Assembly: GCA_036850595.1 (NCBI GenBank)
Contig: CM072161.1
Coordinates: 18,433,812-18,497,811 of the forward strand
DNA from: Rhyacichthys aspro
Taxonomy: Eukaryota > Chordata > Actinopteri > Gobiiformes > Rhyacichthyidae
Length of the DNA: 64,000 nucleotides
Direction: 5' to 3'
The notes under the pieces were generated by a model. The model searched no databases. It saw only the letters and a program-made list of their open reading frames with translations, and was not told where the DNA came from. Below, piece after piece: positions 46,400 to 58,900 of this stretch; position 1 is the stretch's first letter; each line of letters starts with the position of its first letter. The position numbers and the translations under genes are program-made.

Positions 46400-46880
46400 T
46401 TGCAAAACCAGGACTAAACCAGGACTAAACCAGGACTGAACCAGGACTAAACCAGGATTAAACCAGGATTAAACCAGGACTAAGACAAAAAATGATAGGA
46501 AATATGAGATAAACCCAGAACTAAGACATAACCTCTGCTAAACCAGGAATAAACCAGACTTTAACTAAACCAAACTAAAACTAACTCAGGGCAAAACTAA
46601 GCCTAAAACAAATCAGGTCTGAGACAAAACCAGGACTAAACCAAGACTAAATTGAGACTAACCTATGACAGAGCCAGAAAAGATAAACCAAGATTTAACA
46701 AGAAGTAATCCAGGACTAAACCAAGAGTAAACCAGGACTAAGTCAGGACTAAACCAAGGGCTAAACTAATATTGGAGCACAGCCAAAGCCAGAACTGAAC
46801 CAGGACTAAACAATAATTAATTCCTGACTCACCCAGAAGTAAAATAGGCCTAAACTGGAACTTGGTGGGCACTAAACCTA
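46400..46880. repeat. ACCAGGACTAAA block in the TIM-adra1b spacer
   Basis: It opens with about six near-perfect 12-bp units and decays into irregular variants. The opposite-sense block of 48620-49020 lies beyond unique sequence. Confidence 0.8.
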
Positions 46881-48164
46881 GGGATAAAACCAGAACTAAA
46901 TTAACTAAGTCCCTTTAACGTGGCTCCCTAATGCTTCCCTCAAAATCTCCTATTTTCATTAAAGTATTTCCTGGCTCCAGGCACTGACTTGTGATTTATT
47001 AATGTTAGCATAAATTTAAGTCATGCTGTGGTGTGTTTTTATTTTGGTCATAATTTACTGTCTTATCTTTCCTAATCGATTCGGTTCTGGTTGTGTAAAT
47101 ATTTAAAGTTAGCTTAAGTCTTATTATAACACTACTAACACTCAAACAGCTACTAATCATACTTTTAGCCTAAATTTTCAGTGATATTGTTAATTTATCA
47201 TAGGGCCCTGGGGTCATTTAAATGCTCAGTTTTGTATTTTGCTTTTGCACTTGACCTGATTGCTAAATTTAGACTTAATTGGACACCTTTACTGTAGGCT
47301 ACATCTCACTCTATTCCTGCACAGAGTGTAAACAACAAATATTGGACTGTAACCATCAATTGTCACACTGTATAATAAATCAACAGTCCTTTATAGAAAT
47401 ATTTCATATATTTTATTTCCTGCAGTGATGCAAGGTCTTGTAGTTCATTATTGTACTACCTTATTGGATCACAATGTAGAGAATCTTCCAGAAAAGACCT
47501 AAATCCCAACATAAGGTTTTAAACTCACTGAAGGGCTGTAATACCACCACTGTCCTCTAGGGGAGGATTAATACTGTAAGCCTGGCTCCCATTTGCATTC
47601 ATAAAACCCAAAATAATATAATAAAGTTGTCCAAACAATTGTCAAGTTTAATGGGAAAACTAACAGAATAAGGGTCCTCAATCATGGCCATTGTTTTGGT
47701 ACTTTATAAAATATTAACATGTCTAATCAGGTTGTGACAAAGCCATCTACTTTATCTTTATTATTGATTTATTATTAAATTAGCAGATGCCCGTCAATGT
47801 AGGATAGAGTTGTAGTAAAATTAAAGTTGTTCCTCTCTAAATGTGTGATATTGTTACTTTACATGTCTATTTTGTACCTTTTTTGTTCTTGACTTTCTTG
47901 AATCCTGCAGCTGCCTCTTACTACCAAGTTGTCATTGTAAATTGTATAAAGTGAATTTTAAAAGACAGTGGAAATAGAGAAACAGACTGAGATAAAGTCA
48001 ATGAGACCAGATGTATTAATATTAGAAGATTTTTTATTATTATTACTGGAATCAATGGGAGCCACTGTTTTAGGAGCAAGCCCTCACATCTGCGTGACTC
48101 CGCCTCAGTCCTTTGGTCCATTTTTATTTACAGAATATGGTGTTAAAAAGACTGGACTATCCCT

Positions 48165-48496
48165 TTAAACAGCGCAGAGCGGGGAAGGTCTCTGTCAGAG
48201 AAAGATGCAGCAGTCCGTATCTTTTTTTCTCCGCTCGGAACTTTCCCACATTAAACATTACTTGAACCATAAAAGGACACGGACACCCGACCCGCGGCTC
48301 GAACGGCTCTGTACCCCGAGGAGGAGCTCCTTCGGGCGGCGTGAGGCTCTGAGGTTGTCCCGGGAACCCGCCTGGACCTCCGCGACCACCTGCTGCTGCC
48401 TCCAAACACCGCAGTGAATTATGGGATTTAAAAGCGACAATTTAACGGATTTTAACTGAAATATTAAAGTGGATTTACGATAAGAGGTGATATCTG
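48165..48496 (+). promoter_or_regulatory. adra1b: adra1b first non-coding exon and promoter region
   Basis: A GC/CpG-richer segment (CCCGACCCGCGGCTCG, CTCCTTCGGGCGGCG) ends in the donor TATCTG|GTAAGT at 48496. The coding exon starts 14 nt after an acceptor at 49976, so this is the likely 5' UTR exon. Left edge approximate. A (TTTA)n microsatellite follows the donor at about 48503-48530. Confidence 0.6.
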
Positions 48497-48502
48497 GTAA
48501 GT

Positions 48503-48530
48503 TTTATTTATTTATTTATTTATTTATTTT
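48503..48530 (+). repeat. (TTTA)n microsatellite
   Basis: About seven TTTA units start 6 bp inside the first adra1b intron. Confidence 0.9.
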
Positions 48531-48619
48531 CATTGCAACAAATCCAAAATGGGTTTGGATTTAGTCATAGATAAGTCTCATCGTCATGTTTTTGTTTTTT
48601 GTTTTTGTTTTTTTTGTCT

Positions 48620-49930
48620 GGTTTAGTCCTTGTTTTTGCCTTGGTTAAAACACAATTTAGTCTTTTTAGTCTGTTTAGCCCCAGATTTGATCCTGTTTAT
48701 CTATAGTCCTGGTCTGGTTTTGGCCAGTTTTAGTTCAGGTTTTAGTTCTATGTTTTTGCTGCTTAGTCCAGTTTTAGTTCTAGTCTGGTTTGGTCCAGGT
48801 TTGGCCCAAGCTTTAGACCTGGATTTGACCCTAATTAGGTGTGGTTTAGTCCAGGTTTTAGTTCTTAATCCAGGTTTGGTCTTGGTTTTAGTCTTGCTCA
48901 GTCCAGGTTGGGTCCTGGACTGGTTTAGTCCTGATTGGTTATTGGCATGTTTTTGGTCCTGCTTAGTCCTGGTTTAGTCCATCTTTTAGTCACATTTTTC
49001 CTGCTTAGTCCTGGTTTATCCTGTTTCATCCAATGCTATTATTTGGTTGACATAATTTAATTATTTTTATTGAAAACAAGAAAAAACAAAATAAATTAAT
49101 TAATAAATAAAAAATAGCTGCCCACATCAGACGTTACTCTGAGCCCTGTTTATTTCCAGTTTATCCAGGACAAACACGGTCTCGTATGTCTGTCTATTAT
49201 TACATCTATGGACACATACTCCAAATACTGTCACTTACCTAAATACACAGCCATAACCACGAGGAAACCACATATTAGACCAGGACTCGAGGGATAAACG
49301 AACAGGTAAATCAACTAAACTGCACTCAACCAAAGCAATTCAGTACCAGGTCTAAACCAGGACTAAACCAGGTCTAAACCAGGTCTAATGAAGTCAAACC
49401 CAGGGCTAAAGACTGAAAAGGGAGCAAAACAAAGTCTAAATCAGGATTAATCCAGGAGAACAAGCCAGGATTAAACCATGCTGCAAAAGTAAGATATTGT
49501 ACCAATCATTTCCACAAATTATGGGAAAAACTTCAATTAGCCAGGACTAAGAAATAAACCCAAACCAATCCAGAACTAAATCAGGACTAAACCAGGTGTA
49601 AACTAGGATTATATTTCTGTAAAGTCATTAAGAGATAGTGCTACGTTTACTTGGATTGGATTGGATTAGTTCTTCTCCAGCTCTACTTTCATCCCAGTTT
49701 TGAGATAATTTATTCCTTGTTTAGTCTTAATATATTGGTCTTGATTTAGTCCTAAGTTGTTATGGTTTAGTTCTGGTTTTGTCGTACTCTACTAGCGTTA
49801 CTAGTCCTGGTTAGTCCTGGTCTAGCCCTGTTTTACTTCTTGTTTAGTCTTGATATACTGGTCCTGGGTTAATACTCATCTAGTCCTGGTTAGTCCAGGT
49901 TTTGTCTTTGTCTAGTTCTGGTTTCATGCA
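48620..49930. repeat. polarity-switching TAGTCCTGG/CCAGGACTA blocks in adra1b 5' UTR intron
   Basis: TAGTCCTGGTTT-type units occupy about 48620-49020, ACCAGGACTAAA-type about 49330-49610, and TAGTCCTGG-type again about 49680-49930. Each block is uniform in strand. Confidence 0.75.
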
Positions 49931-49990
49931 GTGTTTTTTATGTCCAAACTCATCTGACTCCACTCTCTTTCCTCAGACCAGAACTAAACC

Positions 49991-52900
49991 ATGAGTCATT
50001 TGACCAACTCTACCCCGGATCTGTCTGAGACCTTGAACGCCTCTTCTAACAGCTCCGGGGCCCCTCTCGGCGGTGCCCCTGCGGCCCCTTTGGCCCTGAC
50101 CCGTGCGGTGCCGGTGGGAATGGTCCTGGCCTCGTTCATACTGTTCGCCATCGTGGGGAACATCCTGGTGATCCTGTCTGTGGTCTGTAACCGTCACCTC
50201 CGGACGCCCACCAACTACTTCATCATCAACCTGGCCATCGCAGACCTGCTCCTGGGCACCACAGTCCTGCCGGTGTCCGCCACGCTGGAGGTCAGTCCAA
50301 CAGGGCGTCCAGACCGGGGTAGACCTGGTTTAGTCCTGTTAACTCTTCAGTATTTAGTTCCAGACAGTGTTTTCCTCTTATTCTTGTTGTTATTCTTCGT
50401 TAAATTGAAGCACATGGCTAATTTACATTAATCAGTAGCTGCACAAAGGTCATACCAGTGTTTTCCTGACAATTTCCTGCCACTTCACTAAACCAAGGAT
50501 TACAGAGGTATTATGTTAACCGTTCTCTGGTAATTATTAGTCATTAGCTTTAGCTGCAGAGTCTCCACAGAAATGAATTTGCTCTGGGCACTAGCAGCAG
50601 CATTAGCCAGACCCAGTGTTAAGTTCAACAGCAAATTTTAATTAAGTTTTAGTCTTAGTCTTTTAACTAAAATGCAGTTTAGTTTTAATCATAATTTAGT
50701 CATCGAATCCCTATTAGTTTTAGTCTAGTTTTAGTCGACTAAATATCATAAGAATGTTGTCATAATGCTTTTTCAATGTTTTTTTTCCTTTTCTCTGAAG
50801 TAATAATTTCTACCTGAAACTACCTGTTCCGGCTGGTATTCAGGTCCCAAGCGATAAGCCATTGTTTGGTATTTAAAAGCCGTTCTCTTTTCGTCTCAAA
50901 AACCTGAGTCTGATTGGATCCCGACTCCTCCTCCTTTTGATAGGATTTCATCTGTGTCTTTTTTATTTTTGTTTTTATTCGTTTACGAAAGTGTCGATTC
51001 TTTTACTCAGAGTTTTCGTTCTCATTAATTACTTTTTGTTTAGTTTTCGTTTTCGAAGCAAAAATATGTTGTTGACGAAAACTATTTGTCAACAAAATGG
51101 ACACTGGCCACAACACAGCGCATCAGTTTCTGGTAAAGATGTTTTATACATTGTTTAAAATTTAAAACTCATATTACTCCTGAGTTTTCCTGAGTATTGG
51201 TCCAAGTTTGGTCTATAGTACTAGTTTATTCCTGGGTTTAGTCCTCCTTTAGTTTAGTTTACTTGATTTGGTTTCTTTTTCTACCAACTGCTCAGTCAGT
51301 CCTATGTGGTTTTTGTGCTCATTTTTTCAGCATTTCTTAAATTTCATATGCTGAAAGGTCTAAAGATTTGACACTGTGATTAAATAAGTCTCTCTTGTTG
51401 TGTTTTATGAGCTGCTCAATAATTAATGCCTCATTCATTTCTGAATTTTACTGTGTGTTGAAGCACAGTCTCTAAATGTGGCCAAAACTAATCAGTCAGG
51501 ATCTTAATGTAGTCCTCAGTTAATCCCTGAAGTTGGTTTTAGATTAGTCCTAGAATGAGTCCTGGTTTAATCTGCTTTTGTTTTAGTTTAATCCTGGGTT
51601 TAGACTCAAATTAGTCTTGATTTAGTCCTGATTAAGACCTAGTTCAGTGCTGGTTTAGTCTTGCTTCACTCTAGTCCAGGTTTACCACTGTTTTAGTCCT
51701 GAAGTAAGACAATATAGTCCCAATTTAAACCCAATTTACTTCTGGCTTGGTTCTTGTTTAGTCTTGCTTTAATCTTGGATCTAGCCTTTTCATTTAGTCC
51801 TGATTTAGTCCTGATTAAGACCTTGTTTTGTGTCTTGACTTAGTCTGGGTTTGTTTATTCAGGGGTTAGTCTTGCTGTAGTCCTGATCTAACATGATTTA
51901 AGATTGGTTTCAGAGGTTGGTTTAGTCCGAAATCCTGCTGAAAAAGCCAAAACAAGCTAATATGCTAAAAGCTATCATAATCCTTTAAAAATTAAAAAGG
52001 GAATTTAATTTTTGATGGTGTGAGCAAAAATAACGGATCCAAAGCAAACAAAAAGGGATCAGGAGCTCACATATTCGATTAATTAGGCATGGGTCATATC
52101 ATAACAAGATAATAAATGGCATAAGCTCTTTAAATCCATTTATCAGGGAAAAAATGTGAAATATTTAATGGTCGTCGCTCGTCCAGAAATGATTGGCAGC
52201 TTGTTCTCGTTCACATCGAGATAAACGAGAGGCTGGGAATCTGCACTAATCCCAGTTTAGCTCTTATCCTAAAGTTTACATTTTTTATTTGGGAAACGTA
52301 ATCATAGCTAGAGATAATTATTAGATGGAGTCCAAGAGGAGTTTGTGATTAAAATATTAAAAACAGGGCAGAATCTATTTAAAGACTGACTAAAAGCACA
52401 CAGTAGATGCCCTGGTCCAGACTGGTTTATTCCTGGTTGTAGTCCTGATCTAACCCGCTTTAGATTTATGTAAAGGTTTAGTTTAGTTCAGTTTTTTTCT
52501 CCTCCTGTTTCCTCCTCGTCTTCTCTCCTGTTTCCTCCTCGTCTTCACTCCTGTTTCCTCCTCGTCTTCACTCCTGTTTCCTCCTCGTCCTCTCTCCTGT
52601 TTCCTCTTCCTCTCTCCTTCCTCCTCGTCTTCACTCCTGTTTCCTCCTCGTCCTCTCTCTTTCCTCCTCGTCCTCACTCCTGTTTCCTCCTCGTCTTCTC
52701 TCCTGTTTCCTCCTCGTCTTCACTCCTGTTTCCTCCTCGTCTTTACTCCTGTTTCCTCCTCGTCTTCACTCCTGTTTCTTCCTCTTCTTCACTCCTGTTT
52801 CCTCTTCCTCTCTCTTTCCTCCTCGTCCTCTCTCCTGTTTCCTCCTCGTCTTCACTCCTGTTTCCTCCTCGTCTTCACTCCTGTTTCCTCCTCGTCTTCA

Positions 52901-55900
52901 CTCCTGTTTCCTCTTCCTCTCTCCTTCCTCCTCGTCTTTACTCCCGTTTCCTCCTCGTCTTCACTCCTGTTTCCTCCTCGTCTTCACTCCTGTTTCCTTT
53001 TGTCCTCACTCCTGTTTCCTCCTCGTCCTCACTCCTGTTTCCTCCTCGTCCTCACTCCTGTTTCCTCCTCGTCTTTACTCCTGTTTCCTCCTCGTCTTCA
53101 CTCCTGTTTCCTCCTCGTCCTCACTCCTGTTTCCTCCTCGTCTTCACTCCTGTTTCCTCTTCCTCTCTCCTTCCTCCTCGTCTTCACTCATGTTTCCTCC
53201 TCATCCTCTCTCCTGTTTCCTCCTCGTCTTCACTCCTGTTTCCTCTTCCTCTCTCCTTCCTCCTCGTCTTTACTCCCGTTTCCTCCTCGTCTTCACTCCT
53301 GTTTCCTCCTCGTCTTCACTCCTGTTTCCTCCTTGTCCTCACTCCTGTTTCCTCCTCGTCCTCTCTCCTGTTTCCTCCTCATCTTCACTCCTTCCTCCTC
53401 GTCTTCACTCCTGTTTCCTCCTCGTCCTCTCTCCTGTTTCCTCCTCATCTTCACTCCTTCCTCCTCGTCTTCACTCCTGTTTCCTCCTCGTCCTCTCTCC
53501 TGTTTCCTCCTCATCTTCACTCCTTCCTCCTCATCTTCACTCCTGTTTCCTCCTCGTCCTCACTCCTGTTTCCTCGTCCCGCTGCAGGTGCTGGACTCGT
53601 GGGTTTTTGGACGTATCTTCTGTGACATCTGGGCGGCGGTGGACGTCCTGTGCTGTACGGCGTCCATCATGTCTCTGTGCGTCATCTCCATCGACCGTTA
53701 CATCGGCGTGCGTTACCCGCTGCAGTATCCCACCATCGTCACCGAACGGCGCGCCCTGCTGGCCATGCTCGCCGTCTGGGTCCTGTCCATCGTCATCTCC
53801 ATCGGCCCGCTGCTGGGGTGGAAGCAGCCGCCCTCACAGGTGACTACACTACCCAGCATGCACCACAAACAGAAACACTCAACATTGGACTGGATTAAGT
53901 CCTTGGTTTTCGACCATATGATTGATTTAGGCCTTGTTTAGTCTTGGTTTAAGATGGATTTAGTCTTGATCAAGTTTATATCCGGGTTTGGTCTTGCTGT
54001 AGTCCTGATCTAACCTGGTTTAGACTGGTTTTAGTTCCGGGTTCAACCTTAATTCCTAGTCCGGTTTAGTCCTATTTTAGTCCAAGATTCCAGTCCTAGG
54101 TTTAGGTCTGGTTCAGTCCTGGTTTGGTCCTCTTAAACCATTTTTGGAGCCCTGTGTTTATTCCTAGGTTTAGTTCAGGTTTATTCCAGATTTAGTCCTT
54201 GATTTGGTAAAGTTGGTTTAGTCCTAGTTTAGTCCTGGTTTAATCTGGGATTTCTTCTAGTTTTAGTACCGGTATAGCACTAGACTTAGGTTTAGTGCTG
54301 GTTTAGTCCTTGTTGATTTTATGTACAGAACTGGTCTAATTCTGGTTTAGTCTTAGTTTAGTCCTGGGTTTTGTTTAATCCGGGTTCAGCCTAGGATTGA
54401 TCTGGTTTAGTTCTGGTTTGTTTTTGGGTTTAGTTCTTGGGTTTTGTCCTGGTTTGTGCTCAGTTAGTCATTGTTTAGTTCTGGTTTTGCCCTTGTTTAG
54501 GTTTGGTTTAAGTCTTGGATTTCAATTAATCCAAGTTTAGTTATGGTTTAATCTGGTTTAGTCCATGTTTAATACTGTTTTAGCAGCCACCCTCACAGGT
54601 CACAGGACTAAGCTTCCCAGCATGCACCAGTGGTGATCTTTGGTCTAAGTTTAGTCCTGGTTTGGTCTTGGTTTAGTCTTAATTTAATGCTAGTTTTCTG
54701 TATATATATTCCCAGTTGTTGTTGTTTTTTATCCCAGTTGAGTATAGGGTTTAGCTTTAGTCCTTGGTTTCCCTAAGTTTTGGTTTAGTCCTGGTTTGAT
54801 CTGATTTTAATGTGTCCTACTTAACGCCACAGTTTACTTTTCATCTGAAGTAGTTGGTGCTGAATAAGCGTCCCATCTGCCACAGTTTATGGTACGGTGA
54901 GTGGGTGGTGAGGGGTTTGTGGAGGATGGCACAGTGTCGTTCTGATCTGTTTGTTCAGTCTGTGAGCCTCACCAGCTTCGAAACCTGTTTAGTCCTAGTT
55001 TCATAAATGAACAAAATCAATCTTTAACAGAGGCTGGCTCACGCTGAAACATTATTTAACATTGTCTTTCTGTTGCAAAAGACTTGGACCACCTTCACTC
55101 TCTGAAAAATGTTAGATTTAAACATTTAATTAGGAAACAGAGAACAGGATACCAAAAAGGTCACATTTTTAAGTGTTTATAAAAAGAGAAAGTGAAAAGT
55201 AATAAGATTCTGATCAGCTAAGCTGGTGAAAAGTGACCTTTTGTTGTAAATTATTGACTTAAATTGGAAAGTCAGGTTGTAAGTTATAAATCATTGATGT
55301 AACAAAGTGCAGGCTTTTAAAATATAAACATTATTGAAAAGTTCACAATGTAGAGTGCATCTGCAGTGGAAACACATGGAGCTTGTATGTTTCTTGTTCT
55401 CAGACTTGGTTTTGTAATACAGTAATACACTATAATATATTTATCCTCTCTGGACTGTTGTGGGAACAGAGACAACAACATGATCTGTACAGTAACAACA
55501 TTTATTCAGTATTTAATATCCTCTCAATGTACTTTGTATTTCTCATAACAATATCGTAACAGGCTTACACTGTATATTGTACTGTTAGAAACAGATGTTT
55601 ATGTTGCTTAAGAAACTAAGCAAATTTAAGAAGCTAAAATAAAAACACTGATAAATTATCTGAGATTTGTATTGTTTCATGACTACAATACATTTTTTGC
55701 ATAGATCTTTAAAATAACTTCATGAATTAGTGTTACTTTTTTTACAAACAGGAATCAGGGTGAGAGACTTCACTGTTAAACACATGAATAAACCAGAAAT
55801 ACATGCCACATTTCCAACAAAGACAGGTTTAAAATACTGGCGTCCAGCAGAGCAATACACATATAAGGCGCAGTTACTTAAAATAGGCTTCCATGATGAA

Positions 55901-58900
55901 TGCAAAATGTTCTTTTTCCATTTAGGCCACTGTGTACTGATCATTTTGACACACGTTAATCACTGGGAAACCCTGTCCCTGTGATTTCAGGACGATACGG
56001 TGTGTCTGATCACCGAGGAGCCGTTCTACGCTCTCTTCTCGTCGCTGGGCTCCTTCTACATCCCTCTGGCCGTGATCTTGGCCATGTACTGCCGCGTCTA
56101 CATCGTGGCCAAGCGCACCACCAAGAACCTGGAGGCCGGCGTCATGAAGGAGCGGATGCAGAACTCCAGCGAACTCACTCTGAGAATACACTGCAGGAAC
56201 CAGGACTCGAGCCCCGCCCCCAAGGGCTCAGGGGGCGGGGCTTCGGCCGGACGCAGCACGCTGTCCGTCAAACTGCTCAAGTTCAGCCGAGAGAAGAAGG
56301 CCGCCAAGACGCTGGGGGTCGTGGTCGGGATGTTCATCCTCTGCTGGCTGCCCTTCTTCCTCACACTGCCCATCGGTACGTAGACCTGGTCTGGGACGGG
56401 TTTAGGTCTGGTTTAGTCCTGGATTCAGTCTTGAGTTAGGCTTGGTTTAAGTTCAGGCCTGCTTTAGTCTTTAGTCCTAGTTCAGTCTTGAGTTAGTCAA
56501 AGATTAGTCTTGTGTAATCCTGGTTTAGGCCAAGTTTAGGTCTAGCATAATCTTTGTAAGGTTCTGGTCCAGTATTGGTTCAGTCCTTGTTTAGTCTTGG
56601 TTTTAATCTTGGGTAAACCTGGGTTAGTCCTGGTTTAGGCCATGTTTAGAGCAGGTTCAATCCTATGTTAGTCTTGGGTTTAGACCTGAGTTTGTCAAGG
56701 TTAAGTCCTGTGTAGTCTTGTTTTGGTTTAGTCCTTGTTTAGTCTTGGTTTTAATGTTGGGTTTAAACCTGGGTTGGTCAAGGATAAGCCCGGTTTAGTC
56801 CTGATTTAGGCCAAGCTTAGGTCTTGTTTAGTCCAGGTTTAGTCTTGGATAGCGTCTTGGATCAGTCCTGGTTTGGGTCTGTGGTGTAGACTAGTCTAAG
56901 TTAAGTCTTGTGTAGTCCTGATTTAGGCCATGTTCAGGTCTTGTTTATACTTTGTTTAGTTCTGGTCTTGGTTTGATTTAGTCCCATTTTATCCTTGGTT
57001 TTATTCCTGGGTTAAGTCTTGGCTTTAGTCCTGATGTTTTTTGCTGCTCCAGCCCTAGATTAGTTAAGTCTTGGATTAAGACTTTCAGCCTCTTTATTTC
57101 TGTTTTAGTTTAGTTTAGTCTTGGATTAAGACTTTCAGCCTCTTTATTTCTGTTTTAGTTTAGTTAAGTCTTGGATTAAGACTTTCAGCCTCTTTATTTC
57201 TGTTTTAGTCCAAGAACAGGTCTGCTTTAGACCCCCTTAAGCCTTCAGTCCCAGTTTAGTCTTGGTATAGTGTGTGTTTGTCTTTGGTTTAGTCTGGTAG
57301 TTGTGTTTAGTCCTGATTTAGTCCTGGTTTAGTGCACATTTTTGTCTTGGTTTAGTCCTTATTTAGACTTGGTATTGTGCGTGTTTAGTCTGGGATAAGT
57401 CCTGGTTTAGTTGTAGGTTTAATCCTGGTTAAGTTTATCTAGTTTAGTCTAGTTTAGTCTTGGTTGAGTCCTTGTTTAGTCCAGGTTTAGTCCAGAGTTA
57501 CTGGTATATGGCTTTGTTTTACTGAAAACAAGAAACACTACAAGTGCCTATTTAAATTGCTTTATTACGTCTTTAGTGCAAACAGAAAGTCCATTATAAA
57601 ACATGATAAAGAGAGTTTCCTACAGAGTCACTGCCAGAGCTTGATTCCAAACAAAACTATAACCTTCTGTATTCTTCTTGAAAATATTTCTATAAATCAC
57701 CTGCAAAACAGCTGTACCTTATGTTACTCTGAAACACGCTGTACGTTCCTGACTCTGACGTCTTTCACTTCAGTTTGTCATTTATCATCATTTAGCAGCT
57801 TCGCAGATCGAGACAGTGTTTAGATATCGTCACCGTTGTGCGCTAATACTTTCAGCTGCTGTGATAAATGAATCGAAAAGCTTCACTTGGACACGCTGCC
57901 TTACACCAGAGATCTGACACTTATCTCAAACAAACAGAATATAAAGAAGAAACTGCTGCTGTTTGGTGTTTCGTCTGCATCGAAGCCAAACAAAAAAAAA
58001 AAGGTTCATTATAGCTTCGGTCCTGTTCAGGCTGGCATTTTAACTGATTTAATCTCAAAAGCCCAGGGCAAAGCATCAAAAACACAGTGATTGGACTCTT
58101 CAGGTGTTTTTATCAGTGATTTAAAAGAATAAATGCTGCATAAAAGCTGTTAACATGCATTAGCAAATGTTTAAGGATTTTTATTTCATTAAAATACTGA
58201 AACAATTCTTACAAATGAATGCATGTAGTTCTCTCAGGCTTTAGACTCACTTTTCCACTGGTTGCACGGGTATTTCTTATTTAATCGGCCACATCAACAA
58301 ATTATTTCAAAAAGCTCCAGAGTACAGCAGCAGAGGCCATTAGAGAATGTACATGAAGGTCTATCAATGTTCTTGAATATAGCCTCCATACATATATTCC
58401 CCAAAACTGTTGCTGATCCAGACACCCTCTATCCCTCTATCAAACTATTACTGAAAGAAGAAAATTACTCTGAATTCATTTATTTATTTGTATTATAGTA
58501 TTTCTTTGTGTACAACATTCTTCACACATTTAACAAACAATTTTAGGCTTTAGCCCTTTATTAACCTTAGAGGATAATAAATGAAAGTCTTATATTTAAA
58601 AGTATGAGCACGTTAATGTCCAAATAGATTTAGTCAGTAAGATTGTAGTTAGTTGCAGTCAGTAAGATTGTAGTTAGTTGTAGTCAGTAAGATTGTAGTT
58701 AGTTGTAGTCAGTAAGATTGTAGTTAGTTGTAGTCAGTAAGATTGTAGTTAGTTGTAGTCAGTAAGATTGTAGTTAGTTGTAGTTAGTTGTAGTCAGTAA
58801 GATTGTGATTGTGTTTTTTCCCCAAATATCCTGGTCCTGTCATGTTATGTCACACTCTGGTTGTCTTTAATATCACATTTACTATTTTCTTTTCCTCATC

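Larger units (their letters stand above)
35041..48160. other. 13-kb region without supported genes
   Basis: No exon set, long open frame or recognised protein domain. It holds a tRNA-Asp-like fragment (37015), an X-box-like site (43342), R2 copy 3 (45421), blocks of ACCAGGACTAAAC (about 42020-42340, 42955-43020, 46400-46880) and a perfect TAGTCCTGGTTT run (45833-45886). Around 39660-39860 the sequence is less AT-rich and could be regulatory. A frame at 36547-36813 is open but unrecognised. Confidence 0.5.

Noticed and set aside
47940..48175. Possible MITE ending in GGACTATCCCTTTAA
   Set aside because: Such an end is seen in fish repeats, but I could not find a matching inverted left end.
52483..53520. 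Minus-strand ORFs rich in Arg/Glu/Gly
   Set aside because: They are translations of the purine strand of the same minisatellite, with no start context or family match.
53000..53941. 313-codon plus-strand ORF, the longest in the window
   Set aside because: Two thirds of it is the pyrimidine minisatellite read in frame (Ser/Phe/Leu/Pro repeats). Only 53588-53839 is coding, as adra1b exon 2.
56098..56373. 91-codon minus-strand ORF
   Set aside because: Shadow of adra1b exon 3.
58262..58498. 78-codon ORF with a vague LINE-like flavour
   Set aside because: The resemblance to reverse-transcriptase tails was too weak and frame-dependent to call.
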